From Akkermansiaceae bacterium (GTDB lineage Bacteria > Verrucomicrobiota > Verrucomicrobiia > Verrucomicrobiales > Akkermansiaceae), in the NCBI GenBank assembly GCA_015062005.1, contig SUVL01000007.1, positions 28,555 to 92,554 on the forward strand: a stretch of DNA of 64,000 bases, written 5' to 3'. This document shows positions 32,244 through 40,911 of this stretch, one piece after another. The notes under the pieces were generated by a model, which made no database searches, was not told the DNA's origin, and saw only the letters and a program-made list of their open reading frames with translations. A program made the translations under genes and the position numbers. Positions within the stretch are counted from its first letter, which is position 1. The number at the start of each line of letters is the position of its first letter.

Positions 32244-32285
32244 ACACAAACCCCCGGGGCTGACGGCCCGGGGGTTTGTGTAAAA
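32244..32285 (-). terminator. Strong terminator of the 33-36 kb exported-protein genes
   Basis: A 15-bp stem, ACACAAACCCCCGGG (32244-32258) with its complement (32267-32281), lies 20 bp after the stop of the minus-strand gene. Reading leftward it is followed by a mixed rather than pure T run. Confidence 0.7.
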
Positions 32286-32301
32286 ACAGGGCTGGGGCAA
32301 C

Positions 32302-33225
32302 TTATTTCTTCCCATTACCGCCACCCCAGATCTTGATAACCTGGTCAGCAGAAATACCCAGGTTCGATTCCGGGTTCAGGCGTTTCATCTCATTGGCGTA
32401 GCCTTTGATCTGCATGGCATTGCCACCGCCGCGGTTCAACACACCGATGATGATGGCATAGAACGTCTGGCGCTGCTCCGGGGTATAGGCCGGATCTTTC
32501 ATAAATTCCTTCATCTTGGCAATGGTAGCCTCATCGCCGAGTTCCAAGCCGCCATCGCTCTTCTTGCCGCAGTATTTCTGAGCCAGGCCCCAGCCATCGA
32601 AGTGCAGGCGGCGTACCATGCCGGATTCATCATTCGGGTCAGCGGCTTTCACAAGGTTGCGGTAGTTTTTCGGGGGCTCGATACCGGGCACGGCCCAGGC
32701 TTCAGCAATGAGCTTGGCGGCCTCCACGCCGCTGGCGGCTTCAGCGCGCTTCATGATTTCCTCCTGCTTGTGCTTGGCTTCCAGCTTGGCCTTCACCTCG
32801 GCGGCAATTTCAGCCATCGTGCCGCGCAGCAGCACCGGGCCCTGCACGCGGCCATAGAGGAATCCTTCCTTATCATACATCAGCAGGCTGGGATAAGTCT
32901 CCATGGAGTGTGCGGCAGGCTCTGCAAGAGCACCCCAGACGGCACGCTGGGCCTCTTTGTCCTCCGGAGTGGCATACTGGTAGAACGGGGTCAGGATGAG
33001 CGCAGCATTGCCGGCAGCCTCACTGATTTCCGGTGCGGCAATGACCTTTTTGCAGAGGTCCTCACTGTAGCGATCCCAGCCTTTGCCGTACACAAACAGA
33101 ATGTAACCGTCATCCGTGGCATTCTCGGCGGCCTTCTCCTGAGTATCGTACTGCTGGGCAGCCTCCAAGGGGAGCGGGGCCAGCAGACCGGCCGCAACCA
33201 GAGCGATATAAAATGCTTTCTTCAT
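32302..33225 (-). CDS. Exported protein of unknown function, possible thioredoxin-like fold
   Basis: The 307-residue protein has a signal peptide (MKKAFYIALVAAGLLAPLPLEAAQ), then DGYILFVYGKGWDRYSEDLCKKVI and ETYPSLLMYDKEGFLYGRVQG, which resemble the start and the cis-Pro region (TYPSLLM) of a thioredoxin-like fold but without a CXXC active site. The second half is helical. It lies 26 bp after the transglutaminase-like gene in the same direction and before a strong terminator, so the two form a unit. Function is unknown. Confidence 0.6.
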   Translation of the reverse strand: MKKAFYIALVAAGLLAPLPLEAAQQYDTQEKAAENATDDGYILFVYGKGWDRYSEDLCKKVIAAPEISEAAGNAALILTPFYQYATPEDKEAQRAVWGALAEPAAHSMETYPSLLMYDKEGFLYGRVQGPVLLRGTMAEIAAEVKAKLEAKHKQEEIMKRAEAASGVEAAKLIAEAWAVPGIEPPKNYRNLVKAADPNDESGMVRRLHFDGWGLAQKYCGKKSDGGLELGDEATIAKMKEFMKDPAYTPEQRQTFYAIIIGVLNRGGGNAMQIKGYANEMKRLNPESNLGISADQVIKIWGGGNGKK

Positions 33226-33251
33226 ATTGAATCGAATGTAGGGCTGTTAGA

Positions 33252-35768
33252 TTATGCGGCAGGACGACCGAATACGTAGATACCGCCGAGGTGGAAGAAC
33301 TCCGGCCCACCCTTGCGGAGGATGCGGACAAAGCGACCGAGGGTCTCCGGGAACTCGACCTTGATGACGCGCTGGGTGCAGGGGCCCAGGTCCTTGCTCA
33401 CGTTACGCCAGCTCTGGCCATCATCCGAAATCTGCACAACCATATTACCGAGGCGGTGGTGGTTGCTGTTCGTGGTCATGATAACCACCCCGTTCACATA
33501 AGCAGGTTTGGGCATCATGACAGCAGCCCAGGGATTTTCCTCCTTATCGGTATGGAAGCGGCCACCAGTGGTACGAAGCACCCCCCAGTGGGAGATGGGG
33601 GAGTCATGACCGCAGGTAGAGCTGGTGATGAGCAAGCCCTCTTCGGACAGCATCTCCTGACCGGACATTGCCGGCAGTTCCGGCATATCACCGGGGACTT
33701 CCACAGCGTCAGAGCTGTTGGAACCCAGGCGCTGGAAAGTGGCGATATCCTTGGCCTTGGCGGCGGAAAGCATGAGCTGCCCCGTCACCTTCTTGTTGTC
33801 ACCGCCGCCCATGGCGCCGGTGCCGGTGCGGGAAAGGAGTTTGGAGATATCGGCGATGGTCTTGGCGTGTGAACCACCCAGGCCCTTGGCCATTTCCTCA
33901 CCCCAGCCCATCACCACAGGCAGGTAATCCCCCTTGGAAGAGAGGTTGCCCATCATGAGGTTGAACACAGGCAGTGCGCGCTGGGGATCAGGCGGAGGGA
34001 TTTTCTCGCCATTGGGCGGATCCTGGTGAGCCAGCAGCTCAATCTGCCGCCGCCCGAACTTCTCAATGCGCCAGCGCTCCGGCCCCATCTTGTACACATT
34101 GTCCCAGAATACATGGAAGCGGGTCATGAGTTCCTTAGCGGGAAGTTTTGCATTCTTGAACTTGGGATATACCCAGGCACCCAGGAATTCGGACACTACC
34201 TCCGGATAACGGGGGGCGAGCAGATAGCAGAGATTATCCTGCATCTCGCAGAGTAACTTCATATCATCCCCCTTGAACTGGGTAAGATAGTTGTTGTACT
34301 CCTGCCACACTGCGATGTTGATAGGCTGGGCAGTAGTGGCATCGCGGAAGTAGTCGAGAGCCTGCTTGTCCTTCTTGGTATTGGCAGCATTATGCGCGAG
34401 CACGCGGTAGACATTGGACATGTGGGTATCCTTGTCCAATTTGTTGTATAGCTCGGAGCCGAGGTGCAGGGAAGAGAAGGCACTCCACATATTAAGCACC
34501 GGCTGCCAGTGCAGGCCGCGTTCCCAGCTCACAGAGTTACCGGGTACCCACTTGCCGTTCACCCACAGCACATAGGCACAGTGTCCAGGCTCACCGCAGG
34601 TGAGGGAAGGTACGCCATTTGCCAGAGCGGCAAAGGCGCCGAAGTGCGAAATACCGCCGCACACGCAACCTACATACAAAGATTTGGTGAAATGGTTGCC
34701 ACCGTATATGTGATCCCACGGCCTGTAGTAATTGGAACCGTGAATACTGTCACCATAAAGGCTGTAAAGGCGATAGCCCAGGCGGTGCGGACTGCCCATA
34801 TAGCGCTCTGCCGGCACGTGTACATTGTCCAAGGCCCACTCCAGACTGATGCGGTCACCGGCGATGTTGTCGCCCTTGCAGCCGCATACGATGCGCCGCA
34901 GGAACATGGGCAGGTCATCGAACAAGGAGTTCAGGCGGCCAGCCTTCCAGTTGGTGATATAGTAATCGGCGCGGTCAAGAGCTTTCTCAAAGTTCCAGTT
35001 GTAGCGGGCGTATTCAATACCCACGGCGGTGGCAATGTCGCGCACCACCTTGTCTTTGTACACATCCGGGTGTTTTTTCGCAATGTTGGCAATGATGTGC
35101 AGCGCACGACCGGGAGCCACGCAGGGGCCGGAGAAGCAGAGGTTCTCCATCCATTCCAGGTTGCCGGTGACCTGCTTGAGGACAGTGCGGCCATCGCGGT
35201 GAGCGTTCAGCTCCTTGAGAGTCCAGGGCATGTTCTTAATCTCCTGCTCCATCTTCTTGAGCATTTGCTGCTTGGCCTTGATGGCGGCCTGGAACGCCAT
35301 ACGCTCCTTACCTCGGAGAGTCTTGAGCTTATTCTTGTCCTGCTCAATTTCACCCGGCAGGCGGTTGATATCGTCCTGAAGCTTCTTGCGGCTCTTATTC
35401 GCCATATCCTCAGGAGTCATCTTATCGTATTGCGCCAGCATATACTGGGCAATCATGAGGCGATTCTTGGGGCTTTCCACAAACTTGGCAACGTGCTCCG
35501 GGGTATTACCCTTCATCGCACTCATGATATTATTGGCCAAGGACCGCTGGGCAGAATCGGGGTTACCCCACCCGGGAATATTCTGGGAAATGTAGTTGCC
35601 ATCATCGGCTTCCGACTTCTTCTTGCCAGAACCCTTTGACTTTTCAGCTTTCTCCTTCTTGGGTGCAGGCGCAGCTTCATCAGCCGCAGCACCCAGCGAA
35701 CCGATGCACAGCGGAGCCACCAGCGCCAGGGAAAGGATGTTTAATAATGTTTTACTTTTCATCGCCAC
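33252..35768 (-). CDS. Exported transglutaminase-like protein with C-terminal F5/8C-like domain
   Basis: The ~836-residue protein begins with a signal peptide (KTLLNILSLALVAPLCIGSLGAAA) and a Lys/Glu-rich stretch. Around residue 368 it reads VGCVCGGISHFGAFAAL and then CGEPGHCAYVLWVNGKW, the Cys and His of a transglutaminase-like core. The last ~130 residues (HWGVLRTTGGRFH, MTTNSNHHRLGNMVVQISDD, FVRILRKGGPEFFHLGGIYV) resemble a discoidin/F5-8C carbohydrate-binding domain. A surface role on glycans or proteins is inferred. A GTG at 35768 lies 6 nt after the -10 box; the ATG at 35762 is the alternative start. Confidence 0.7.
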   Translation of the reverse strand: MAMKSKTLLNILSLALVAPLCIGSLGAAADEAAPAPKKEKAEKSKGSGKKKSEADDGNYISQNIPGWGNPDSAQRSLANNIMSAMKGNTPEHVAKFVESPKNRLMIAQYMLAQYDKMTPEDMANKSRKKLQDDINRLPGEIEQDKNKLKTLRGKERMAFQAAIKAKQQMLKKMEQEIKNMPWTLKELNAHRDGRTVLKQVTGNLEWMENLCFSGPCVAPGRALHIIANIAKKHPDVYKDKVVRDIATAVGIEYARYNWNFEKALDRADYYITNWKAGRLNSLFDDLPMFLRRIVCGCKGDNIAGDRISLEWALDNVHVPAERYMGSPHRLGYRLYSLYGDSIHGSNYYRPWDHIYGGNHFTKSLYVGCVCGGISHFGAFAALANGVPSLTCGEPGHCAYVLWVNGKWVPGNSVSWERGLHWQPVLNMWSAFSSLHLGSELYNKLDKDTHMSNVYRVLAHNAANTKKDKQALDYFRDATTAQPINIAVWQEYNNYLTQFKGDDMKLLCEMQDNLCYLLAPRYPEVVSEFLGAWVYPKFKNAKLPAKELMTRFHVFWDNVYKMGPERWRIEKFGRRQIELLAHQDPPNGEKIPPPDPQRALPVFNLMMGNLSSKGDYLPVVMGWGEEMAKGLGGSHAKTIADISKLLSRTGTGAMGGGDNKKVTGQLMLSAAKAKDIATFQRLGSNSSDAVEVPGDMPELPAMSGQEMLSEEGLLITSSTCGHDSPISHWGVLRTTGGRFHTDKEENPWAAVMMPKPAYVNGVVIMTTNSNHHRLGNMVVQISDDGQSWRNVSKDLGPCTQRVIKVEFPETLGRFVRILRKGGPEFFHLGGIYVFGRPAA

Positions 35769-35774
35769 GCTGAT

Positions 35775-35803
35775 ACTCTACCCTGTACAGTCCCGGGAGT
35801 CAA
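35775..35803 (-). promoter_or_regulatory. Promoter of the transglutaminase-like gene
   Basis: TTGACT (35798-35803), 17 bp, TAGAGT (35775-35780), then 6 nt to GTG 35768 or 12 nt to ATG 35762. Confidence 0.6.
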
Positions 35804-35932
35804 CCCCAAAAACGCCCCAATCGGTTGTTTTATCCCGGTGCAGAGCCAGGGGCTTGCGATGCAGACATCCCCTGCCGGGAATTGAGAGCAATCCGGCAGG
35901 GGATGAAGCCCACATTATCGGGGGAGCTGGTA

Positions 35933-38900
35933 TTAATCCTCCTCCTTAGCAGGGGAAAGCCAGCGCATGAAGAGGCGGCTGGTGGCAGGAATGACCAGCA
36001 GATTCAGGATGGTGGCGGAAACCAGACCACCGAACTGCACAATGGCCAGCGGAGCCAGAAGTTCGCCACCGGGCTGGTCCTTGGCCCAGATGAGGGGCAG
36101 CAGACCGAGAATGGTGGTGAGCGAGGTCATCATGATGGGGATGACACGCTCTCGGGAACCATCGCGGATGGCATCCAGCGTGCTGACGCCCTGCTCCTCC
36201 AGCGCGCGGTAACGGTTGAGCAGAATGAGGCCGGAGCGGATGGCGAAGCCAATCACCGTCACAAAGCCCACCAGTGAACTCACGGAAAGGATGGGGGGAA
36301 TATAGGTCTCACCGCTCATCACGGATTTCACGGTATCCGGCGACGCCAGGAACACCGCCACAATACCACCCACCAGGCAGAGCGGGATATTGATGAGCGT
36401 GACCAGAGCACGGCGCACGCTGCCCAGCGAGCTGGAAAGCAGCAGCACGATGAGCACACACACGATGCCGCCCAGGATGTACAACCGGCGGCCGGCCTCC
36501 TCGCGGCTCTTGATGGTGCCGGCGTAGTCCACGGAGCAGCCCATGGCATTCATCACCGGGTCGAGCTTCTCGCGGCAGGCATCTGCAAGGTCGCCCAGGT
36601 TGGAATCAATGGAGGGGTTGCAGGAAATCATGGCCTTGCGGCGGGTGTTGTCGCGCAGGATGAGGTTGGTCACCTCCGAGCGGTATACATGGGCGGCATC
36701 CTCCAGCTTCAGCGTGCGGCCGCCGGGAGCCACCAGCAGCAGGTTGCCCACATCGGACTCGCTCATGCGCAGCGCGGGATCCAGGCGGAGCATGATGTTC
36801 CAATGGTCCAGGTTCTTGATGATTTCACCGGCCTTGTAGCCGTTCATAGCGGCGGAAACCTGCTCCGCAGCATCGGCCACGGTGAGGCCGTAGGTCGCCA
36901 GCACCTCGCGGTTGTAATCCACACAGATGGTATCCACCATCACCTCGCGGTTGGCGCGGGCATCGGCCACCTGCGGCAGGGTGCTCAGAATCTCAGCAGC
37001 CTTTTTGGCAGCGTTGCGAATCTGCGGCAGCTCTGAGCCGTAGATATTGATGGCAATTTCCGAATTGGAACCGGAAAGCGCGGAGGAAATGCGGTGGGCC
37101 AGCGGGTAGCCGATCATGCCGCCCATGCCGGGCATACCGGAAATCACCTTGCGGATATCCTCGCGAATCTTGCGCTGGTCATAATCCAAATCCACGCGCA
37201 CCACAAGCTCAGAGGCACTCACCGGCTCGGCGTGCTCATCATTTTCGGCACGGCCTGTGCGCTGGGTCACGGTCTTCACGCCGTCAATCTTCTCCAGCTC
37301 ACCCATCACCTGGCGGGAAACGCGTTCCGTCTCGGCCAGCGAGGTGCCGGGCACGGCATTCACGAACACGGTGTAGCAGTCCTCATTGAAAGGAGGCAGG
37401 AAGCTGGTACCGTAGGTGCTGCCCAGCCAGAGCGCACCACCTGTGATAAGCATCAGCGTGCCAAACACCACGCCGGCGCGGCGCAGGCAGAACTCCAGAA
37501 TGGGCGCATACATCCGTTTGATAAGGCGGGCTGTGGCCGAGTCACCGTCACCGCGCACATTCTTCGGCGCCTTGAACCACATGTAGCAGAGCACCGGCAC
37601 CACGGTGAGCGCCACGAGCAGAGAAGCCGCCAGGGCCAGCATGTAGGAAATACCGAGCGGGCGGTAGAACTGACCTTCCATGCCGCTGAGGAAGAGAACC
37701 GGGGCAAACACCAGCAGAATGATGACCGTGGAGTAGGAAATGGAGGAAACAATCTCCCCCTTCGCCTCCATGAGCACCTCGAACCGGCTGCGCCTCTGCT
37801 CCTGCGGCAGGGCGGCATTGCGCGTCAGGTTGCGCCAGGCCACCTCCACGAACACGATGGCGTTATCCACCACGTCGCCCACAGCCACGGCCAGGCCACC
37901 CAGGGTCATGATGTTGACCGCCAGCCCGAAGGTGGGGAACAAGGCCATGCCCAGAATGACGGAAAGAGGCATGGTGATGAGCGTGATGATAGCCGTGCGC
38001 AGGTTCAGCAGAGTGAGCACAATCACCAGCATCACCACGATGCCGGCGATGATGAGCGTTTCCTTGCCGTTCTCCAGGGAGAGGTTGATGAAGTCTGCCT
38101 GGCGGTAGGCATCCGCCCGCAGCTTGATGTTCTCCGGCAGGCGGCTCTGGGCAAATTCCTTCACGGCGGCATCCACCTGCTCCGTGAGGGCCATGGTGTT
38201 GGCCCCCGGCACCTTCTGCACCGAAAGCACCACGCACTCGCGACCAGCAAAACCGGCATTGCCGCGGCGGGGGGCGCCATCAATCTTCACCTCGGCCACG
38301 TCCTCCACGCGGAGCACACCACTGGGGTGAGAAGGGACGAGGGCTCGCTTGATTTCCTCCGGGGTGAAGGCGCGTGAGGCCTGCTGCACCGGCAGCTCCA
38401 GACCCGCCACGTCCTCGATGTAACCGGCGGGAATGGTGCTCTGCGCGGCTTCCACGCTCTCCTTCAAATCATTGAGCGTGATACCGGCCTGGCGCATCTT
38501 CTCCGGGTCGTAAAGCACCTGGTATTCGGGCATGCGGCCACCCAGCACCGTGACCTGGCCCACGCCCGGAATGGACAGCAGGCGGTTGCGCAGCTCAAAC
38601 TGCCCCACGCGGCGCACTTCCAGCGGATCGGCCGTCTCATCGCCCAGCAGGGCGATGAGCATGATTTCACCCGTCACGGAAACGATGGGGGCCATTTCCA
38701 TCTCCACGTGGGCGGGCAGGTTCTCACGCACGGTGGAGAGGCGCTCGGACACAATCTGGCGGGCCAGGTAGATATCCGTATCCCAGTCGAAGTCAACCCA
38801 GACGAAGGAAAGTCCGCTGCCGCTGGAACTGCGCACCTGCTGCACCCCGGGGGTGCCGGAGAGGGCAGATTCCAGGGGGATGGAGACATACTGTTCCACC

Positions 38901-39079
38901 TCCTCGGCCGTGAGGCCGCCGGCCTCGGTCTGGATAGTCACGCGCGGCACATACAGCTCCGGGAACACGTCCACGGGCGTGCGCATGATTCCGAAAATGC
39001 TCAGCGCAGCCAGCACCAGGGTGATGATAATCACCGTGAGGCGGTTGCGCAGGCAGAAAGCCATGAGTTTCTCCAGCAT
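35933..39079 (-). CDS. CusA/CzcA-like RND metal efflux permease
   Basis: The 1048-residue protein has the RND layout of twelve spans and two large periplasmic loops (start MLEKLMAFCLRNRLTVIIITLVLAAL). Span 4 reads GGLAVAVGDVVDNAIVFVE: the Asp and Glu of the proton path are kept, but the first Asp of the CzcA DFG motif is Ala, as in CusA-type Cu/Ag pumps. Substrate is not provable from sequence, but the His-rich adaptor encoded just upstream (TGATG overlap) points to metal. It is the last gene of an outer-membrane factor, adaptor, pump operon. Confidence 0.85.
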   Translation of the reverse strand: MLEKLMAFCLRNRLTVIIITLVLAALSIFGIMRTPVDVFPELYVPRVTIQTEAGGLTAEEVEQYVSIPLESALSGTPGVQQVRSSSGSGLSFVWVDFDWDTDIYLARQIVSERLSTVRENLPAHVEMEMAPIVSVTGEIMLIALLGDETADPLEVRRVGQFELRNRLLSIPGVGQVTVLGGRMPEYQVLYDPEKMRQAGITLNDLKESVEAAQSTIPAGYIEDVAGLELPVQQASRAFTPEEIKRALVPSHPSGVLRVEDVAEVKIDGAPRRGNAGFAGRECVVLSVQKVPGANTMALTEQVDAAVKEFAQSRLPENIKLRADAYRQADFINLSLENGKETLIIAGIVVMLVIVLTLLNLRTAIITLITMPLSVILGMALFPTFGLAVNIMTLGGLAVAVGDVVDNAIVFVEVAWRNLTRNAALPQEQRRSRFEVLMEAKGEIVSSISYSTVIILLVFAPVLFLSGMEGQFYRPLGISYMLALAASLLVALTVVPVLCYMWFKAPKNVRGDGDSATARLIKRMYAPILEFCLRRAGVVFGTLMLITGGALWLGSTYGTSFLPPFNEDCYTVFVNAVPGTSLAETERVSRQVMGELEKIDGVKTVTQRTGRAENDEHAEPVSASELVVRVDLDYDQRKIREDIRKVISGMPGMGGMIGYPLAHRISSALSGSNSEIAINIYGSELPQIRNAAKKAAEILSTLPQVADARANREVMVDTICVDYNREVLATYGLTVADAAEQVSAAMNGYKAGEIIKNLDHWNIMLRLDPALRMSESDVGNLLLVAPGGRTLKLEDAAHVYRSEVTNLILRDNTRRKAMISCNPSIDSNLGDLADACREKLDPVMNAMGCSVDYAGTIKSREEAGRRLYILGGIVCVLIVLLLSSSLGSVRRALVTLINIPLCLVGGIVAVFLASPDTVKSVMSGETYIPPILSVSSLVGFVTVIGFAIRSGLILLNRYRALEEQGVSTLDAIRDGSRERVIPIMMTSLTTILGLLPLIWAKDQPGGELLAPLAIVQFGGLVSATILNLLVIPATSRLFMRWLSPAKEED

Positions 39080-40911
39080 CAGTGGTCCTCCCCTTCGTGG
39101 AACTTACCGTCGGCGTGGAAATGGCCGGCTTTCTTCTGCTGGCTGCCATCGGCAGGCAGCAGGTAGCGCAGCTCGTAGCCGCCCTTCACCACCAGACGCT
39201 GCCCGGGAATAAGCCCCTTCACCGGGGTCATGCCGCGGCGGCTCTCGCCGGCCTTCACTTTCACCATGGCAAAGGTGCCCTCTTTCACTTCCAGGAACAC
39301 CACGTCATCAATGCCGACCTTCACCAGAGCGGAATCCGGGATGGTCACGTACCCCTCCTCGCCGCCATCAGCGTAGAAATCGACACGGCAGAGCTGGCCG
39401 GGGCGTGCATCCGCAGGCAATTCGGCGGGGGTGAAGTAGAACGCGCGGGTCTGCTTCTCCTCGTCCACCTGCTCGGCCATGCGCCAGGTACCCTCCAGCA
39501 CCTTGTTATCGCGACCGCTCAGACGGGTGGCCCGCACGATACTGAAATCCGGCACGTTGTTGCCGTAGAGCGTACCCTCAATTTCCATCGCGGCCAGGTT
39601 GCTCATGGTGACCACAGCGGCCCCCTGCTCACCCCAGCTGCCCTGGGTAATGCCCACGTTGCGCACGATGCCATCCTTCGTAGCGCGAACCACGAGGGTG
39701 GGCAGACCGTTCTCCGGCTTGAGTTCGGCACCCATCACCAGGATGTTGAGTTTCGTTTTATTTACCTCCAGTTCGCGCTCCAGCTGGCGTTTTTCAGCAT
39801 TCTTGAAATTGAGCTGTTCCTCCAGATCGCTGTTGCCGGTTCCGGCAGCCTTAAGACGTTCAAGGCGCTGACTGACAGAAGCGATTTCCTCGCCACAGCG
39901 GGTAATGGCTGCCTCCTGCTTCTTGATATCTGCCACAAGGCCGCTCACCTCGGGAGAAACGAGGGTGTAGAGGACATCTCCCTTCTTTACCGTCTGGGCA
40001 GACTTCACATTCAACGAAATACGGCCACCGCAGGGGAGTGAGTAGGTCTCCAGCGCATGATTCGGCACGAAGAGATGGCCGTACAGGCTGTGCGTCAGCG
40101 CCTGGGAAGCGGCAGGGACTTCCTCAATCTTCATGGCGGAAATGTGGCGGGCGTGCGCATCGGCTGTCACCAGCACCGGGCCGGAAGAATGGTCGTGTGT
40201 GCAACCGGCACCGTGGCCATGGTCATGCCCGGAGCAGGCATCGCCATGCTCATGTCCATGGTCATGCGTGCAGCCTTCGCCATGCTCGTGATGGTGCTCA
40301 CCTTCGGCGGCGTGGTCGTGCGTGCAGCCTTCGCCATGCTCGTGCTGGTGTTCGCCTTCAGCGGCGTGGTCGTGGGTGCAGCCTTCGCCGTGCTCGTGCT
40401 GGTGTTCACCTTCGGCGGCGTGGTCATGCGTGCAAACTTCGCCATGCTCGTGATGGTGCTCACCTTCGGCAGCGTGGTCGTGCGTGCTGTCTTCGCCGTG
40501 CTCATGCTGGTGTTCACCTTCGGCAGCGTGGTCGTGCGTGCAACCTTCGCCATGCTCGTGATGGTGCTCACCTTCGGCGGCGTGGTCATGCGTGCAGCCT
40601 TCGCCGTGCTCGTGATGGTGCTCACCTTCGGCAGCGTGCTCGTGCGTGCAGCCTTCGCCGTGCTCGTGCTGGTGCTCACCTTCGGCAGCGTGCTCGTGCG
40701 TGCAGCCTTCGCCGTGCTCGTGCTGGTGCTCACCTTCGGCAGCGTGGTCATGCGTGCAGCCTTCGCCGTGCTCGTGCTGGTGCTCAGCACTTTCGGCAGC
40801 GTGACCGTGGTTGCAACCAGCACCATGCACATGGCCGGTGTAATCCTCCACCGAAAATTCGGCAGCGTAGGCAACAGAGGCAATAAAGCCCAAAAACAGT
40901 TTCAGTTTCAT
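39079..40911 (-). CDS. CusB/CzcB-like adaptor with an N-terminal His-rich repeat domain
   Basis: The 610-residue protein has a signal peptide (MKLKLFLGFIASVAYAAE), then about 200 residues dominated by His, Glu, Cys and Gly: ten tandem 18-residue repeats of the form EHQHEHGEGCTHDHAAEG (residues 43-222), ending GHGAGCTHDH. The remaining 360 residues are a membrane fusion protein: lipoyl/barrel halves (GHLFVPNHALETYSLPCGGRI, VVRATKDGIVRNVGITQGSWGEQG) around a helical hairpin (KKQEAAITRCGEEIASVSQRLERLK). Adaptors of this family hand periplasmic metal to the pump; the repeat domain would bind several ions. Repeats 6 and 7 have lost or changed the Gly-Cys pair (DS, VC). Confidence 0.88.
   Translation of the reverse strand: MKLKLFLGFIASVAYAAEFSVEDYTGHVHGAGCNHGHAAESAEHQHEHGEGCTHDHAAEGEHQHEHGEGCTHEHAAEGEHQHEHGEGCTHEHAAEGEHHHEHGEGCTHDHAAEGEHHHEHGEGCTHDHAAEGEHQHEHGEDSTHDHAAEGEHHHEHGEVCTHDHAAEGEHQHEHGEGCTHDHAAEGEHQHEHGEGCTHDHAAEGEHHHEHGEGCTHDHGHEHGDACSGHDHGHGAGCTHDHSSGPVLVTADAHARHISAMKIEEVPAASQALTHSLYGHLFVPNHALETYSLPCGGRISLNVKSAQTVKKGDVLYTLVSPEVSGLVADIKKQEAAITRCGEEIASVSQRLERLKAAGTGNSDLEEQLNFKNAEKRQLERELEVNKTKLNILVMGAELKPENGLPTLVVRATKDGIVRNVGITQGSWGEQGAAVVTMSNLAAMEIEGTLYGNNVPDFSIVRATRLSGRDNKVLEGTWRMAEQVDEEKQTRAFYFTPAELPADARPGQLCRVDFYADGGEEGYVTIPDSALVKVGIDDVVFLEVKEGTFAMVKVKAGESRRGMTPVKGLIPGQRLVVKGGYELRYLLPADGSQQKKAGHFHADGKFHEGEDH
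40246..40785 (-). repeat. Ten in-frame 54-bp repeats encoding His/Cys-rich units
   Basis: The repeats have no spacers and are in register with the reading frame, so this is a coding minisatellite, not a CRISPR array. Units differ mainly at Gln/His 3, Gly/Asp/Val 9, Cys/Ser 10 and Asp/Glu 13. Confidence 0.92.

Noticed and set aside
40246..40785. Regular repeats that could suggest a CRISPR array
   Set aside because: Units are contiguous, have no unique spacers, are 54 bp long and stay in the reading frame of a recognised adaptor protein.
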